Shown here one piece after another: positions 1 to 8,302 of a stretch of DNA of 64,000 bases. Location: contig NZ_UGOD01000001.1 in the NCBI RefSeq assembly GCF_900461525.1, positions 2,635,001 to 2,699,000 of the forward strand. Reading direction: 5' to 3'. A program made the translations under genes and the position numbers. How positions within the stretch are numbered: position 1 is the first letter of the stretch; the number at the start of each line of letters is the position of its first letter. The notes under the pieces are model-generated. The model saw only the letters and a list, made by a program, of their open reading frames with translations. It did no database searches and was not told where the DNA came from. This DNA comes from Legionella busanensis (lineage in GTDB: Bacteria; Pseudomonadota; Gammaproteobacteria; Legionellales; Legionellaceae).

Positions 1-988
1 CTAATTCGTTAAAAGCACTATAGACAACAATTTTTTCACCTGCTGTCCCTTGCGTCCATAATTCCTTACCCATACGCGCATTATTATTTTCAATTAGTGC
101 ATTAGCAGCATTAAGAATAGTAGAAGTTGAACGATAATTTTGTTCTAATCGAATGACTTCTGTTTGTTTAAAATCTTGAGAAAACTGCTGAATATTTTCT
201 ACTTTAGCACCACGCCAGCTATAAATTGATTGATCATCATCACCTACTGCCATTACTGATGCATGCTCGCCAGCAAGAAGACGAATCCAAGCATACTGAA
301 TAGCATTCGTATCTTGAAATTCATCTACCAAAATTGCTTGAAAACGGTGTTGGTAATGAGACAAAATATCTGGATTATTGCGTAATAATTCATGCGTACG
401 TAATAATAATTCTGCGAAGTCAATTACCCCTGCCTGAGCACAAGCCTCTTCATAGTGTTTATAAATTTGAATAAGTGTACGTGTTGGACCATAAGATAAA
501 GGCTGGATATGATGTGGACGTAAGCCTTCATCTTTTTTACTGTTTATAAAAGCTTGGGCCTGCTTAAATGGCCACTGATCAGGATCTAATCTTAACGCAG
601 CGATAACTCGTTTGATTATTCTTATTTGGTCTTCACTATCTAAGATATGGAAATGCTCAGGTAAATTAGCCGCTTGGTAATGACGTCGTAATAAGCGGTG
701 ACAAAGACTATGAAATGTTCCTACCCATAAGCCCATTACAGGAACATTTAATAAATGATTAAGGCGAGCTTTCATTTCACCTGCAGCTTTATTGGTAAAA
801 GTTACAGCTAAAATAGCATGAGGAGACATCAAATAATGTTCTATTAGCCAAGCAATACGACTGATTAGAACACGTGTTTTACCACTACCTGCACCAGCTA
901 AAACCAAAATATTTCCTAAGGGTGCAGTTACTGCCTGACGTTGTTGTTGATTTAATCCATCAAGTAAAGCTGCCATGGGTTGACTCAT
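1..988 (-). CDS. uvrD: DNA helicase II UvrD, N-terminal part (runs off the left edge)
   Basis: Superfamily 1 3'-5' DNA helicase acting in nucleotide excision and mismatch repair. About 329 codons are present and the C-terminal half is missing because the gene continues past base 1. The protein begins MSQPMAALLDGLN and shows the Q-motif region (LNQQQRQAV), Walker A (GAGSGKT), the AVTFTNKAAGEM block, the Walker B region (DEFQDTN) and motif III (GDDDQSIYSWRGA). This order and spacing fit UvrD; Rep and PcrA are the alternatives, and the GDDDQSIYSWRGA form favours UvrD. No gene lies upstream on the same strand for over 400 bases, so it probably has its own promoter. Confidence 0.93.
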   Translation of the reverse strand, partial: MSQPMAALLDGLNQQQRQAVTAPLGNILVLAGAGSGKTRVLISRIAWLIEHYLMSPHAILAVTFTNKAAGEMKARLNHLLNVPVMGLWVGTFHSLCHRLLRRHYQAANLPEHFHILDSEDQIRIIKRVIAALRLDPDQWPFKQAQAFINSKKDEGLRPHHIQPLSYGPTRTLIQIYKHYEEACAQAGVIDFAELLLRTHELLRNNPDILSHYQHRFQAILVDEFQDTNAIQYAWIRLLAGEHASVMAVGDDDQSIYSWRGAKVENIQQFSQDFKQTEVIRLEQNYRSTSTILNAANALIENNNARMGKELWTQGTAGEKIVVYSAFNEL

Positions 989-1421
989 TGTTAATACTAA
1001 AGGCGCATTATCTTTAATTTACATGATAAAAACAAAGCTTTAAGCCGATTATTTTAAAATGTTATGAAGCACTATTAGTTAGTTAATTGTAAATTAATCT
1101 AATATTAGTTTATATGTTTATTTATTAAACATAGACTATAGATATTCAAGGAGCTTAAAAATTTAATTTAAAATGACAATTTTTGAGTAAAAATTGAAGA
1201 ATTATTAGGTAGGCGCTTTTTAACCTTTACTTGGCCAGGGAAACAGTGAGATAGATGACTGGATCCCTGGATAAATCATGGAAGCTGATGAACTATTAGA
1301 GAATTTAGTGGCGTATTAAGAACGTTGGTGGACTTAGGAATATGGGTGGAGCCTTAATAGCTTTTAAATTTTTGGTCAAATAAAAGAAATTTTTTACCTT
1401 TATTCAATATAAGAGAATATT
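989..1421. other. Intergenic region, no gene seen
   Basis: 433 bases between the divergent uvrD and iminopeptidase-like genes. The part next to uvrD is very AT-rich and probably holds both promoters, though I cannot place them with confidence. The stretch around 1215-1365 is richer in G and contains a short inverted motif around GGATCCCTGG; it may be a decayed gene or repeat, but I found no open frame. Confidence 0.5.
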
Positions 1422-2381
1422 ATGCAAAATCTTTATCCTGTTATTAAGCCCTATGCTTGCCACGAATTACCCGTGGGTGCGCCACATATACTCTATGTTG
1501 AGGAAGTAGGTAATCCCAATGGAATTCCGGTAATAATCTTGCATCCCGGCCCGGGAGCAGGAGGTGATTCTACTCTACGTCGCTTTTTTGACCCCGAACT
1601 TTATCGAATTATAATTTTTGATCAGCGAGGCTGCGGCCGGTCTGTGCCTCATGCTACTATTGAAAATAATACTACTGAGCAATTAATTTCAGATATTGAA
1701 ACGATACGTAATTTTTTGCAATTAGATCGCATTATACTTTTTGGTATTGGCTGGGGCAGCTTACTTGCCCTTTTATATACTCAGCAATATGCCTCTCAAG
1801 TTAGTAGTTTAATATTACAATGTGTTTTTTTAGGAAGTCAGCAAGAAATTAGCTGGTTTTATAGCAATGGCGCTAATAATGTTTATCCTGATTATTGGAA
1901 AGGCTTTTGTGAGTTAGCCTCATCCAATAAGGGCGAAAAAATTATTCAATATTATGCTAATTGCCTACAAGGAGATAATGAGGTAGCACGCATGGCTGCC
2001 GCTAAAAGTTGGGCTCTCTGGCAGGCTCGTTGCAGTTGTTTACAGGTCCACCCCAGTCTTATTGAAGAACAAACAGAACCTCACTTTGCACTTGCGTTAG
2101 CAACCCTACAAACTTATTACTTAAATAATGATTATTTTCTTAACAACAATCAAATTTTAAACCATATTGATAAAATAAAGTATATTGCAGCTTACCTAAT
2201 TCATGGACGTTATGATATGGTATGCCCTTTAACTAACGCTTGCGTGTTACATCAAGCTATGCCTTTATCTGAATTAAGTATCGTTAGGGAAGCAGGCCAC
2301 TCTTATCATGAAATGGGTATCATTGATGCTATTATTACAGCCACCAAGCACATTGCTTATAAGAATAAAGACTTATGTTAA
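1422..2381 (+). CDS. Proline iminopeptidase-like alpha/beta hydrolase lacking the nucleophile serine
   Basis: Full-length (319 residues) relative of the S33 prolyl aminopeptidases, which remove N-terminal proline from peptides. Family marks present: the oxyanion-hole region as HPGPGAGGD (residues 41-49, normally HGGPG), FDQRGCGRS (66-74), the acid in GRYDMVCPL (Asp265) and the histidine in AGHSYHE (His293). The nucleophile elbow, normally GGSWGS, reads GIGWGS (108-113), so residue 110, the catalytic serine of characterised family members, is glycine. The codon is GGC. The rest is intact with no frameshift, so this is probably a folded but non-peptidase homologue rather than a decayed gene. 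Its last 7 bases overlap dtd, implying translational coupling. Confidence 0.9.
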   Translation: MQNLYPVIKPYACHELPVGAPHILYVEEVGNPNGIPVIILHPGPGAGGDSTLRRFFDPELYRIIIFDQRGCGRSVPHATIENNTTEQLISDIETIRNFLQLDRIILFGIGWGSLLALLYTQQYASQVSSLILQCVFLGSQQEISWFYSNGANNVYPDYWKGFCELASSNKGEKIIQYYANCLQGDNEVARMAAAKSWALWQARCSCLQVHPSLIEEQTEPHFALALATLQTYYLNNDYFLNNNQILNHIDKIKYIAAYLIHGRYDMVCPLTNACVLHQAMPLSELSIVREAGHSYHEMGIIDAIITATKHIAYKNKDLC

Positions 2382-2812
2382 TTGTTATCCAACGTGTTAA
2401 ACATGCCCAAGTTGATGTTAATCAAACAACTATTGCTAAAATAAACCATGGTTTATTAATTTTGTGTGGCTTTGCCCCTTTAGATTCAGAAAAAACACTT
2501 CATGCAATGCTAACTAAATGCTTAAAGTATCGTATATTTGATGACTCTGAAGGGAAAATGAATTTAAATATCTCCCAAGTGCAAGGCGGTTTATTACTTG
2601 TACCACAGTTTACTTTGCTCGCGGAAACTAGTTCAGGCTTGCGTCCAAGTTTCTCTAAAGCAGCTTCACCATTACAAGGCAAGCAACTATTTGAGCGATT
2701 AACTGTATTAGCAACAGAAATGTATAATCCAGTCGCTTTTGGTGAATTTGGTGCCGATATGCAAGTTCATTTATGTAATGATGGCCCTGTTACATTCGTT
2801 ATGGAATTTTGA
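2375..2812 (+). CDS. dtd: D-aminoacyl-tRNA deacylase
   Basis: Hydrolyses D-amino acids (classically D-Tyr) from mischarged tRNA, a cytosolic proofreading enzyme. 145 residues, the normal length. Both family signatures are visible: VPQFTLLAETSSGLRPSF, corresponding to the SQFTL...G.RPSF block, and the C-terminal NDGPVTF block preceded by GEFGADMQV. The start overlaps the end of the upstream gene by 7 bases (ATGTTAA), so the two are very likely co-transcribed. Confidence 0.97.
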   Translation: MLIVIQRVKHAQVDVNQTTIAKINHGLLILCGFAPLDSEKTLHAMLTKCLKYRIFDDSEGKMNLNISQVQGGLLLVPQFTLLAETSSGLRPSFSKAASPLQGKQLFERLTVLATEMYNPVAFGEFGADMQVHLCNDGPVTFVMEF

Positions 2813-2970
2813 TATAGTTTCGCCTGCTAATCTTTAATTAATCACGCCTTATCTAAAGCTGAGTAACAAAGGCTATAACAGCTTCATTTGATATGATTAA
2901 TTGCTACAGTTTGCAAGTCTATTAAAGTGGTGTAACATCAAATTAATTCTTAAAAAAAAGAAAAATTATC

Positions 2971-3951
2971 ATGCGCTTAAATGTAAAGCTAACCGCTGTA
3001 CTAAGCTCCCTATTTTTGTCTAGTTGCATTCATACCGGAACTAATCCAGATGATCCTTATGAACCACTTAATCGAAAAGTTCATAATTTTAATATGGCTT
3101 TTGATGCAACTATGCTAAAACCACCAGCTAAGCTTTATACAGCCGTTGTTCCTGCCCCAGTTCGAGCAAGCGTTAATAATTTTTATAACAATATTAATAT
3201 GATACCTACAGTTGCCAATGATCTTTTACAGGCTGATTTTAATTATGCACTTAAAGATACATGGCGCTTCTTTATTAATTCTACTTTTGGTATTGGCGGC
3301 TTATTTGATGTTGCTAACGATTTTGGCTTACCTTCTCACAGTAATGATTTAGGCCTTACTTTAGCGAAATGGGGACATAAAAAATCAGCTTATTTAGTTA
3401 TTCCCTTCTTAGGTCCGAGTACTATTCGTGATGGTGCAGGTATGCTAGGAGACTATTTTTTAACGCCATACTCTTATATAAGCTTTGATAACTATATCAT
3501 CCTTTATAGCTTATTAGGCTTACGCTATATCGATTTACGAGCACAATATTTAGATAAGGAGCGTGTGCTTGAAGAAGCACTTGATAAATATACCTTCTTA
3601 AGAGATGCATATTTACAAAATCGCAATTACCGCATTACAGGCGAGCTCGCTACAAATGATTCTGATACCGATGAATTGTATGTCGATGGTGATGATGAAG
3701 ATGAAGGAGAGGCAGGCGCAGATTATGTTGACGATGAAGATCAAGAAGCAGGCAGTGATTATATTGATGACGAAAGCTCAGAAAAAGTCATAAAAGATAA
3801 AAAAATTGATGAGATATCGGGTAATTTAGCTAATCAGGCAGCAGCTAAATCGGCTAGAAATACTATTGATATTCCTGCTACACAGTCGGTTGAGCAAGCA
3901 ATTAATTCCAAGGATAAAGTAATTACTATTCCTAAAAAGTCAGCAAGCTAA
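2971..3951 (+). CDS. mlaA: MlaA/VacJ outer-membrane lipoprotein with acidic C-terminal extension
   Basis: Outer-membrane component of the Mla system that maintains lipid asymmetry by removing phospholipid from the outer leaflet. The N-terminus is a lipoprotein signal with lipobox LSSC, giving Cys19 as the lipidated residue. The family core runs from DPYEPLNRKVHNFN to about residue 225 (RFFINSTFGIGGLFDVA, LGLTLAKWGHKKSAYLVIPFLGPS). After the core comes an extra tail of about 100 residues, strongly acidic at 228-270 with two copies of an AG(A/S)DY(V/I)DDE motif; family members usually stop near residue 250. No other mla gene is in the window. The tail's function is unknown. Confidence 0.95.
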   Translation: MRLNVKLTAVLSSLFLSSCIHTGTNPDDPYEPLNRKVHNFNMAFDATMLKPPAKLYTAVVPAPVRASVNNFYNNINMIPTVANDLLQADFNYALKDTWRFFINSTFGIGGLFDVANDFGLPSHSNDLGLTLAKWGHKKSAYLVIPFLGPSTIRDGAGMLGDYFLTPYSYISFDNYIILYSLLGLRYIDLRAQYLDKERVLEEALDKYTFLRDAYLQNRNYRITGELATNDSDTDELYVDGDDEDEGEAGADYVDDEDQEAGSDYIDDESSEKVIKDKKIDEISGNLANQAAAKSARNTIDIPATQSVEQAINSKDKVITIPKKSAS

Positions 3952-3965
3952 TAAAGACTTAACTA

Positions 3966-4132
3966 TATTAGGCTTCTTTTCACACCGTCAGTGATGAGGC
4001 AAGGTCAGTCAAAAAAAGGACTAAAAAAACGCAGTGTATATTAAGTACATGAGCATCCCCATCTACATAGAAATAAGCTTTTTTGAAGACCTTTTTTGGC
4101 CGAGATGAGCCCTCAATGGCAGTTTGGAAAGA
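3966..4132. repeat. MITE-like repeat with terminal inverted repeats
   Basis: The segment between mlaA and trmL begins TAGGCTTCTTTTCACACC and ends with GGTTTGGAAAGAAGTCTA-like sequence. Reverse-complementing the right end gives TAGACTTCTTTCCAAACTG, which matches the left end imperfectly, and the similarity continues inward for about 40 bases (..GTCAGTGATGAGGC against ..GCCATTGAGGGCTC). The outer TAGACTTCTTT is shared with the elements at 11061 and 18697, but the interior differs. No open frame. It looks like a non-autonomous transposable element or its relic. Boundaries are approximate. Confidence 0.5.
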
Positions 4133-4281
4133 AGTCTATTTTAGAAAGTTAATAAAGGGAGCATTCTTATAAGCACTCTGGCCTATTTTTTTATAGTGAT
4201 TTTACGCTAAAATAAGTCACTTTGAGCCTTTTAAGTAGGTCATGTAATTATTTGACCTGCTAATTTTAAAGAAGTAATTTA

Positions 4282-4728
4282 ATGCTACATATTGCTTTAT
4301 ATCAACCAGAGATTCCTCCTAATACTGGTAATATTATTCGCCTATGTGCCAACAGTGGCGCTAAGCTTCATTTAATTCATCCGCTAGGTTTTACACTTGA
4401 TGATAAACGTATGCGGCGAGCGGGCCTAGATTATCACGAGTGGGCAAATATAATTCATTATGATAGTGAAGAAATTTTTATCGAGCAAAATAAAGAGCGG
4501 CGGATTTTGGCTTGCTCTACCAAAGGTAGCCAAAATTATCATACGATAACATATCAAGATGAAGATCTTTTACTATTTGGGCCAGAAACACGCGGCTTAC
4601 CAAAGACCATGCTTGAGCGCTACCTAGCAATCCGTATTCCTATGCATGAAAATAGCCGTAGTTTAAATTTATCTAATGCTGTAGCAATTATCTTGTTTGA
4701 AGCATGGCGGCAATTAGGCTTTACTTAA
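4282..4728 (+). CDS. trmL: tRNA (cytidine(34)-2'-O)-methyltransferase
   Basis: SPOUT-family methyltransferase that 2'-O-methylates the wobble base of tRNA-Leu isoacceptors. 148 residues, matching TrmL/YibK length. Signatures: N-terminal LYQPEIPPNTGNIIRLCAN, the GPETRGLP loop at about residue 99, and the C-terminal knot sequence IPM..NSRSLNLSNAVAI, which binds S-adenosylmethionine. It is convergent with gshB and ends in a shared hairpin terminator. Confidence 0.96.
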   Translation: MLHIALYQPEIPPNTGNIIRLCANSGAKLHLIHPLGFTLDDKRMRRAGLDYHEWANIIHYDSEEIFIEQNKERRILACSTKGSQNYHTITYQDEDLLLFGPETRGLPKTMLERYLAIRIPMHENSRSLNLSNAVAIILFEAWRQLGFT

Positions 4729-4758
4729 AACGCGAGTTCTATTTAGAATTCGCGTTTA
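4727..4758. terminator. Bidirectional hairpin terminator between trmL and gshB
   Basis: AAAACGCGAGTTCT pairs with AGAATTCGCGTTT across a four-base ATTT loop, with one small internal mismatch; A and T runs flank it on both strands. It begins at the trmL stop and includes the last codons of gshB, so it can serve both convergent genes. Confidence 0.7.
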
Positions 4759-5701
4759 AAACCTGTGTTTCTAAAAATTTTAAATAATTGCCCGTAATAT
4801 CAATACCTGTTTCAGCCATTATCTCTTTCGCGCATGTAGGGCTGGTAACATTAATTTCGGTAAGATAATCACCAATAACGTCAATACCAACAAAATAGAG
4901 TCCCATTTTTTTTAATGTTGGTGCAAGTTGTTGGCATATGAAACGATCACGCTCACTAATAGGCACAACCTTCCCCTGTCCCCCAGCTGCCAAATTACCA
5001 CGTAGCTCACCTTTAACTGGTATACGTGCTAAAGCATAAGGAACTGGCTCACCATTGATAACAATAATTCTCTTATCACCTGATGTTTTTATCTCAGAGA
5101 TATACTGCTGTGCCATAATACTTAATGTCTGCTGGCGAGTTAATACTTCTAAAATAACAGATAAATTATCACCCTTCTCATCAACATGAAAAATAGCTTG
5201 CCCACCCATTCCTTCTAGCGGTTTATAAATAACATTTTGATGCTCTTGCCAAAATTTACGTAGATTGCTTATATTTTTAGATACTAATGTAGGTGGGCAA
5301 CATGCTTGAAAGTTAAGTGTAAAAAATTTCTCATTGGCATCACGCAAACTTTGAGGTTTATTCGCAACCAAAACGCCTGCACGTTCAGCCAGTTCTAATG
5401 CGTAAGTATTATAAATATATTCTAAATCAAATGGGGGGTCTTTACGCATTAGAATAATATCAAAATCGCTTAAAGGAAGCTCACCTATGGCTTTTGTCTC
5501 AGCCCATGGTGTTTTATTCTCATCAATAATGAAAATAGTATTCATCTGTGCATAGGCTTGTCCTGCACGACAACTAATATCTATGGGAGTAAAATAAGCG
5601 CAAGTCCAACCCAAGTGTTGGGCACTCTTTAACATAGCGATAGTTGTATCCTTATAAGGCTTAATTAAATGCAGTGGATCCATTAACACTGCTAATTTCA
5701 T
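4739..5701 (-). CDS. gshB: Glutathione synthetase
   Basis: ATP-grasp ligase that joins glycine to gamma-glutamylcysteine, the second step of glutathione synthesis. 320 residues, normal length. Seen: N-terminal MDPLHLIKPYKDTT typical of GshB, the DIILMRKDPPFD block, KPLEGMGGQAIF (glycine-rich ATP loop), RIPVKGELRGNLAAGG, and the C-terminal VGIDVIGDYLTEINVTSPTC metal/ATP segment. Its ATG overlaps the gshA stop by one base (TAATG), so the pair is one operon transcribed gshA-gshB. Confidence 0.97.
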   Translation of the reverse strand: MKLAVLMDPLHLIKPYKDTTIAMLKSAQHLGWTCAYFTPIDISCRAGQAYAQMNTIFIIDENKTPWAETKAIGELPLSDFDIILMRKDPPFDLEYIYNTYALELAERAGVLVANKPQSLRDANEKFFTLNFQACCPPTLVSKNISNLRKFWQEHQNVIYKPLEGMGGQAIFHVDEKGDNLSVILEVLTRQQTLSIMAQQYISEIKTSGDKRIIVINGEPVPYALARIPVKGELRGNLAAGGQGKVVPISERDRFICQQLAPTLKKMGLYFVGIDVIGDYLTEINVTSPTCAKEIMAETGIDITGNYLKFLETQVLNANSK

Positions 5702-6996
5702 TATTCACCTCCAATAGCAGCAATTTCTCGCGCCGCTGCAAGTGCCGCTAATCGAGCAATGACGCCATAGGCATAAAAACGATTGGGGCAATCAAGAGGA
5801 TCCCTGTCATAACGAGGCATATTACAAGGTTGTTTAAATGCTAGGGGTTCAAAATGCATGCCTGGTGCATTTAAGTTTTCATTGGTCCCACGACCTTGAT
5901 GCACACGATAAAATCCTCCGACGACAAATTGACCTATCATATAAACTACAGGCTCAGCAACAGAGCCATTTGCCATTGTTTCAAAAGAATAAATCCCTTC
6001 TTGAACGATCACTCTACTGACTTTCTGACTGCCTTTACTTGCCGCCATACGCGTTCGTTGTTTACGGTTTAATTGTCGCAATTCCTCTGCATCATGAATC
6101 ATCATTACACTCATGCCATAGGTACCATTATCTGCTTTAATAGCCAAGAAAGGTTCTTCCTTAATACCATAATATTCATATTTTTCTTTAACTAACAAGA
6201 ATAATTTACTAGCCTCTTCAGCTAATTCATTAAGCCCTTCTTGTGCCATGAAATCAACATTATTAACGGCCTTAAAATAAGGATTAATTAGCCATTGATC
6301 TAGATTAACTAATTCAGCAAACTCGCTAGCAACTTGATCAAAAAAACTAAAATGAGTTGACTTTAAACGATTAAACCATCCTAACTGCGCGGTTGGGCGA
6401 ATTCGTTGTTGTATCCCTTGTAAAATAGGTGGTATTCCAGTTGATAAATCATTATTAAGCACAATAATACAAGGTTCAAAATCCTCTAATTTTACTTTAT
6501 TACCCTCTCGAATTAGTGGCTCAACTAATAACAATTCTCCATCTTCAGTAGTCATTTCTTGTGGCATTATTATTTCAGGATTAAGACTACCAATACGAAC
6601 AATAAAACCTGCTTTAACTAAAATATCTCTTAATACATTTAGACTTTTTAAATAAAATTGATTACGCGTGTGACTTTCTGGTAGTAAAAGAATGCGTTTA
6701 CAGTTAGGCAAATAATCAAATAAAACAGATTGCATTGCTTGTACACAAAGTGGCAGAAAATCTGGGTTAAGATTATTAAAACCTGCGGGAAATAAATTAG
6801 TATCTACTGGTGCTAATTTAAACCCAGCATGGCGTAAATCAACTGAAGAGGTAAGTGGCGGCGGTGTTTCTTGCCATCTTTGTCTAAACCAAGATTCTAT
6901 GGTTGCTACCTGGCTCAAAATAACTTTTTCTATATGATAAAGAGGCCCAAAATTTACTGTCGTTAAATGTGGAACTGGAATAGTATCAGAAAGCAT
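5701..6996 (-). CDS. gshA: Glutamate-cysteine ligase, ATP-grasp (acidithiobacillus-type) GshA
   Basis: Forms gamma-glutamylcysteine, the first step of glutathione synthesis. It belongs to the unusual GshA family first noted in Acidithiobacillus, unrelated to the E. coli enzyme. Recognisable stretches include SSVDLRHAGFKLAPVD, NLFPAGFNNLNPDFL, AIKADNGTYGMSV (ATP-grasp loop) and GGFYRVHQGRG. The frame is open upstream to a TTG at 7038, with ATGs at 7014 and 6996. I chose 6996 (431 residues) because AGTGAGAG sits at ribosome-binding distance; 7014 is also possible. Translationally coupled to gshB. Confidence 0.92.
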   Translation of the reverse strand: MLSDTIPVPHLTTVNFGPLYHIEKVILSQVATIESWFRQRWQETPPPLTSSVDLRHAGFKLAPVDTNLFPAGFNNLNPDFLPLCVQAMQSVLFDYLPNCKRILLLPESHTRNQFYLKSLNVLRDILVKAGFIVRIGSLNPEIIMPQEMTTEDGELLLVEPLIREGNKVKLEDFEPCIIVLNNDLSTGIPPILQGIQQRIRPTAQLGWFNRLKSTHFSFFDQVASEFAELVNLDQWLINPYFKAVNNVDFMAQEGLNELAEEASKLFLLVKEKYEYYGIKEEPFLAIKADNGTYGMSVMMIHDAEELRQLNRKQRTRMAASKGSQKVSRVIVQEGIYSFETMANGSVAEPVVYMIGQFVVGGFYRVHQGRGTNENLNAPGMHFEPLAFKQPCNMPRYDRDPLDCPNRFYAYGVIARLAALAAAREIAAIGGE

Positions 6997-7326
6997 GATT
7001 CTCTCACTTGTCATTGAGATAGAACAATTGGTTAACAAGAGCTCGTTTGATTAAAAGAATATAGGATAACGATGAAAAAGGTATTAGAAAAGGGTTAGAA
7101 TATTAAATAACTGTGAATAAACAATTTTTCTAAGAGTCCCTCTTTGCTATTTCCATCTCATTTCCATCAATTTTTCAATAACTTTACTTAGTAAATAATT
7201 TACCTATTTGTTTAAATATAGCAACATATGATTTAACGTAATACTTAATTCGTGTTTTAGTTTTAAATATCCAACTAGATTAATAGCTAAAGCATATAAA
7301 TATGAGATTTATCTCAGGGTGTTAGC

Positions 7327-8166
7327 ATGGTTGATTTTAATGCATTATATACGCCAGGAAGTACAGAGCTAAATTTATCTGGAAAAGATGTCAGCGCGGA
7401 TGATATAACAGATCTTATTACTTTTCTTAAAAGCCATCCCAACATTACCAGTTTAGATTTAAGCCGTAACAATTTAGGCCCCATAGGCGCAAAGAACTTA
7501 GTTAGAGCATTAAGAGAAGAGAAAATTAAAGTAACAACTTTGAATTTAAGTAATAATTATCTTGGTAAAGCTGGTATAGAAAACTTTGCTATACATAATG
7601 ATTCGATCACTGATGTGGATCTTAGCTTTAACCAGGGTGGGCCAGAATCTCTAAAACTCTTTGCTAAGTACAATAATAAAGTAACCACTCTTAATTTTAA
7701 TTTAAACGATGTTGGCGATGCAGGCTTAATAGCTTTCAGTCAACTTAATAGTACGGTGCGTCACTTAACGATAAATTACAATAATATTAGCCCTGTTGGG
7801 GTATTAGAATTTTGCAGACATAACACAAAAATTAATACAATAACCCTGCAAGGCAATAAACTTGATGATAATAGTGCTAAAGCCTTAGCTTGCAATACCT
7901 ATATACAATTTGCCGATTTAAATAGTAACCGAAATGTAACACAACTTGGCAAACGGGCTCTTCATGAAACCAGATCAGAGGTTAAAGCAAATTACGGTAA
8001 AGAGCTAGGTATAATAGAAAAACAACCTAAAACTATTTCCTTGCTTAAGTTATCTGCCAATAGTACTGATAAGTTTTTCAGAAGAAATAGTGTCGATCCG
8101 AATACTTTAGTAGAGGATTTTGATTTACCAAATGACGTTAGCAGTGAGTTTAATATTGAAAACTAA
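7327..8166 (+). CDS. Leucine-rich-repeat protein, candidate secreted effector
   Basis: 279 residues, no signal peptide. About residues 15-205 are made of six or seven repeats of roughly 28 residues of the ribonuclease-inhibitor type, with cores such as ITSLDLSRNNLGPIGA, VTTLNLSNNYLGKAGI, VTTLNFNLNDVGDAGL and INTITLQGNKLDDNSA. The last 75 residues are outside the repeats and end in an acidic stretch (VEDFDLPNDVSSEFNIEN). Such proteins bind other proteins. In Legionella, stand-alone LRR proteins with a short polar C-terminus are often Dot/Icm substrates; that role is inferred here. A good ribosome-binding site (AGGGTG) precedes the ATG. Single-gene unit. Confidence 0.85.
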   Translation: MVDFNALYTPGSTELNLSGKDVSADDITDLITFLKSHPNITSLDLSRNNLGPIGAKNLVRALREEKIKVTTLNLSNNYLGKAGIENFAIHNDSITDVDLSFNQGGPESLKLFAKYNNKVTTLNFNLNDVGDAGLIAFSQLNSTVRHLTINYNNISPVGVLEFCRHNTKINTITLQGNKLDDNSAKALACNTYIQFADLNSNRNVTQLGKRALHETRSEVKANYGKELGIIEKQPKTISLLKLSANSTDKFFRRNSVDPNTLVEDFDLPNDVSSEFNIEN

Positions 8167-8302
8167 CAGACTCACTTTTAGTTTAATTTAAGTTAACCAA
8201 TCATATGCCATTCTATAGCTTTATCAGTTTAAAACTGAATTTTGCTTAATTAGTCACAACTACTTATACTCCAAGTTTATTGTTCATCTAGAAGTAAGTT
8301 AA

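Noticed and set aside
4739-7038. Riboswitch or leader upstream of gshA
   Set aside because: The 288 bases upstream are AT-rich with no conserved structure that I can recognise.
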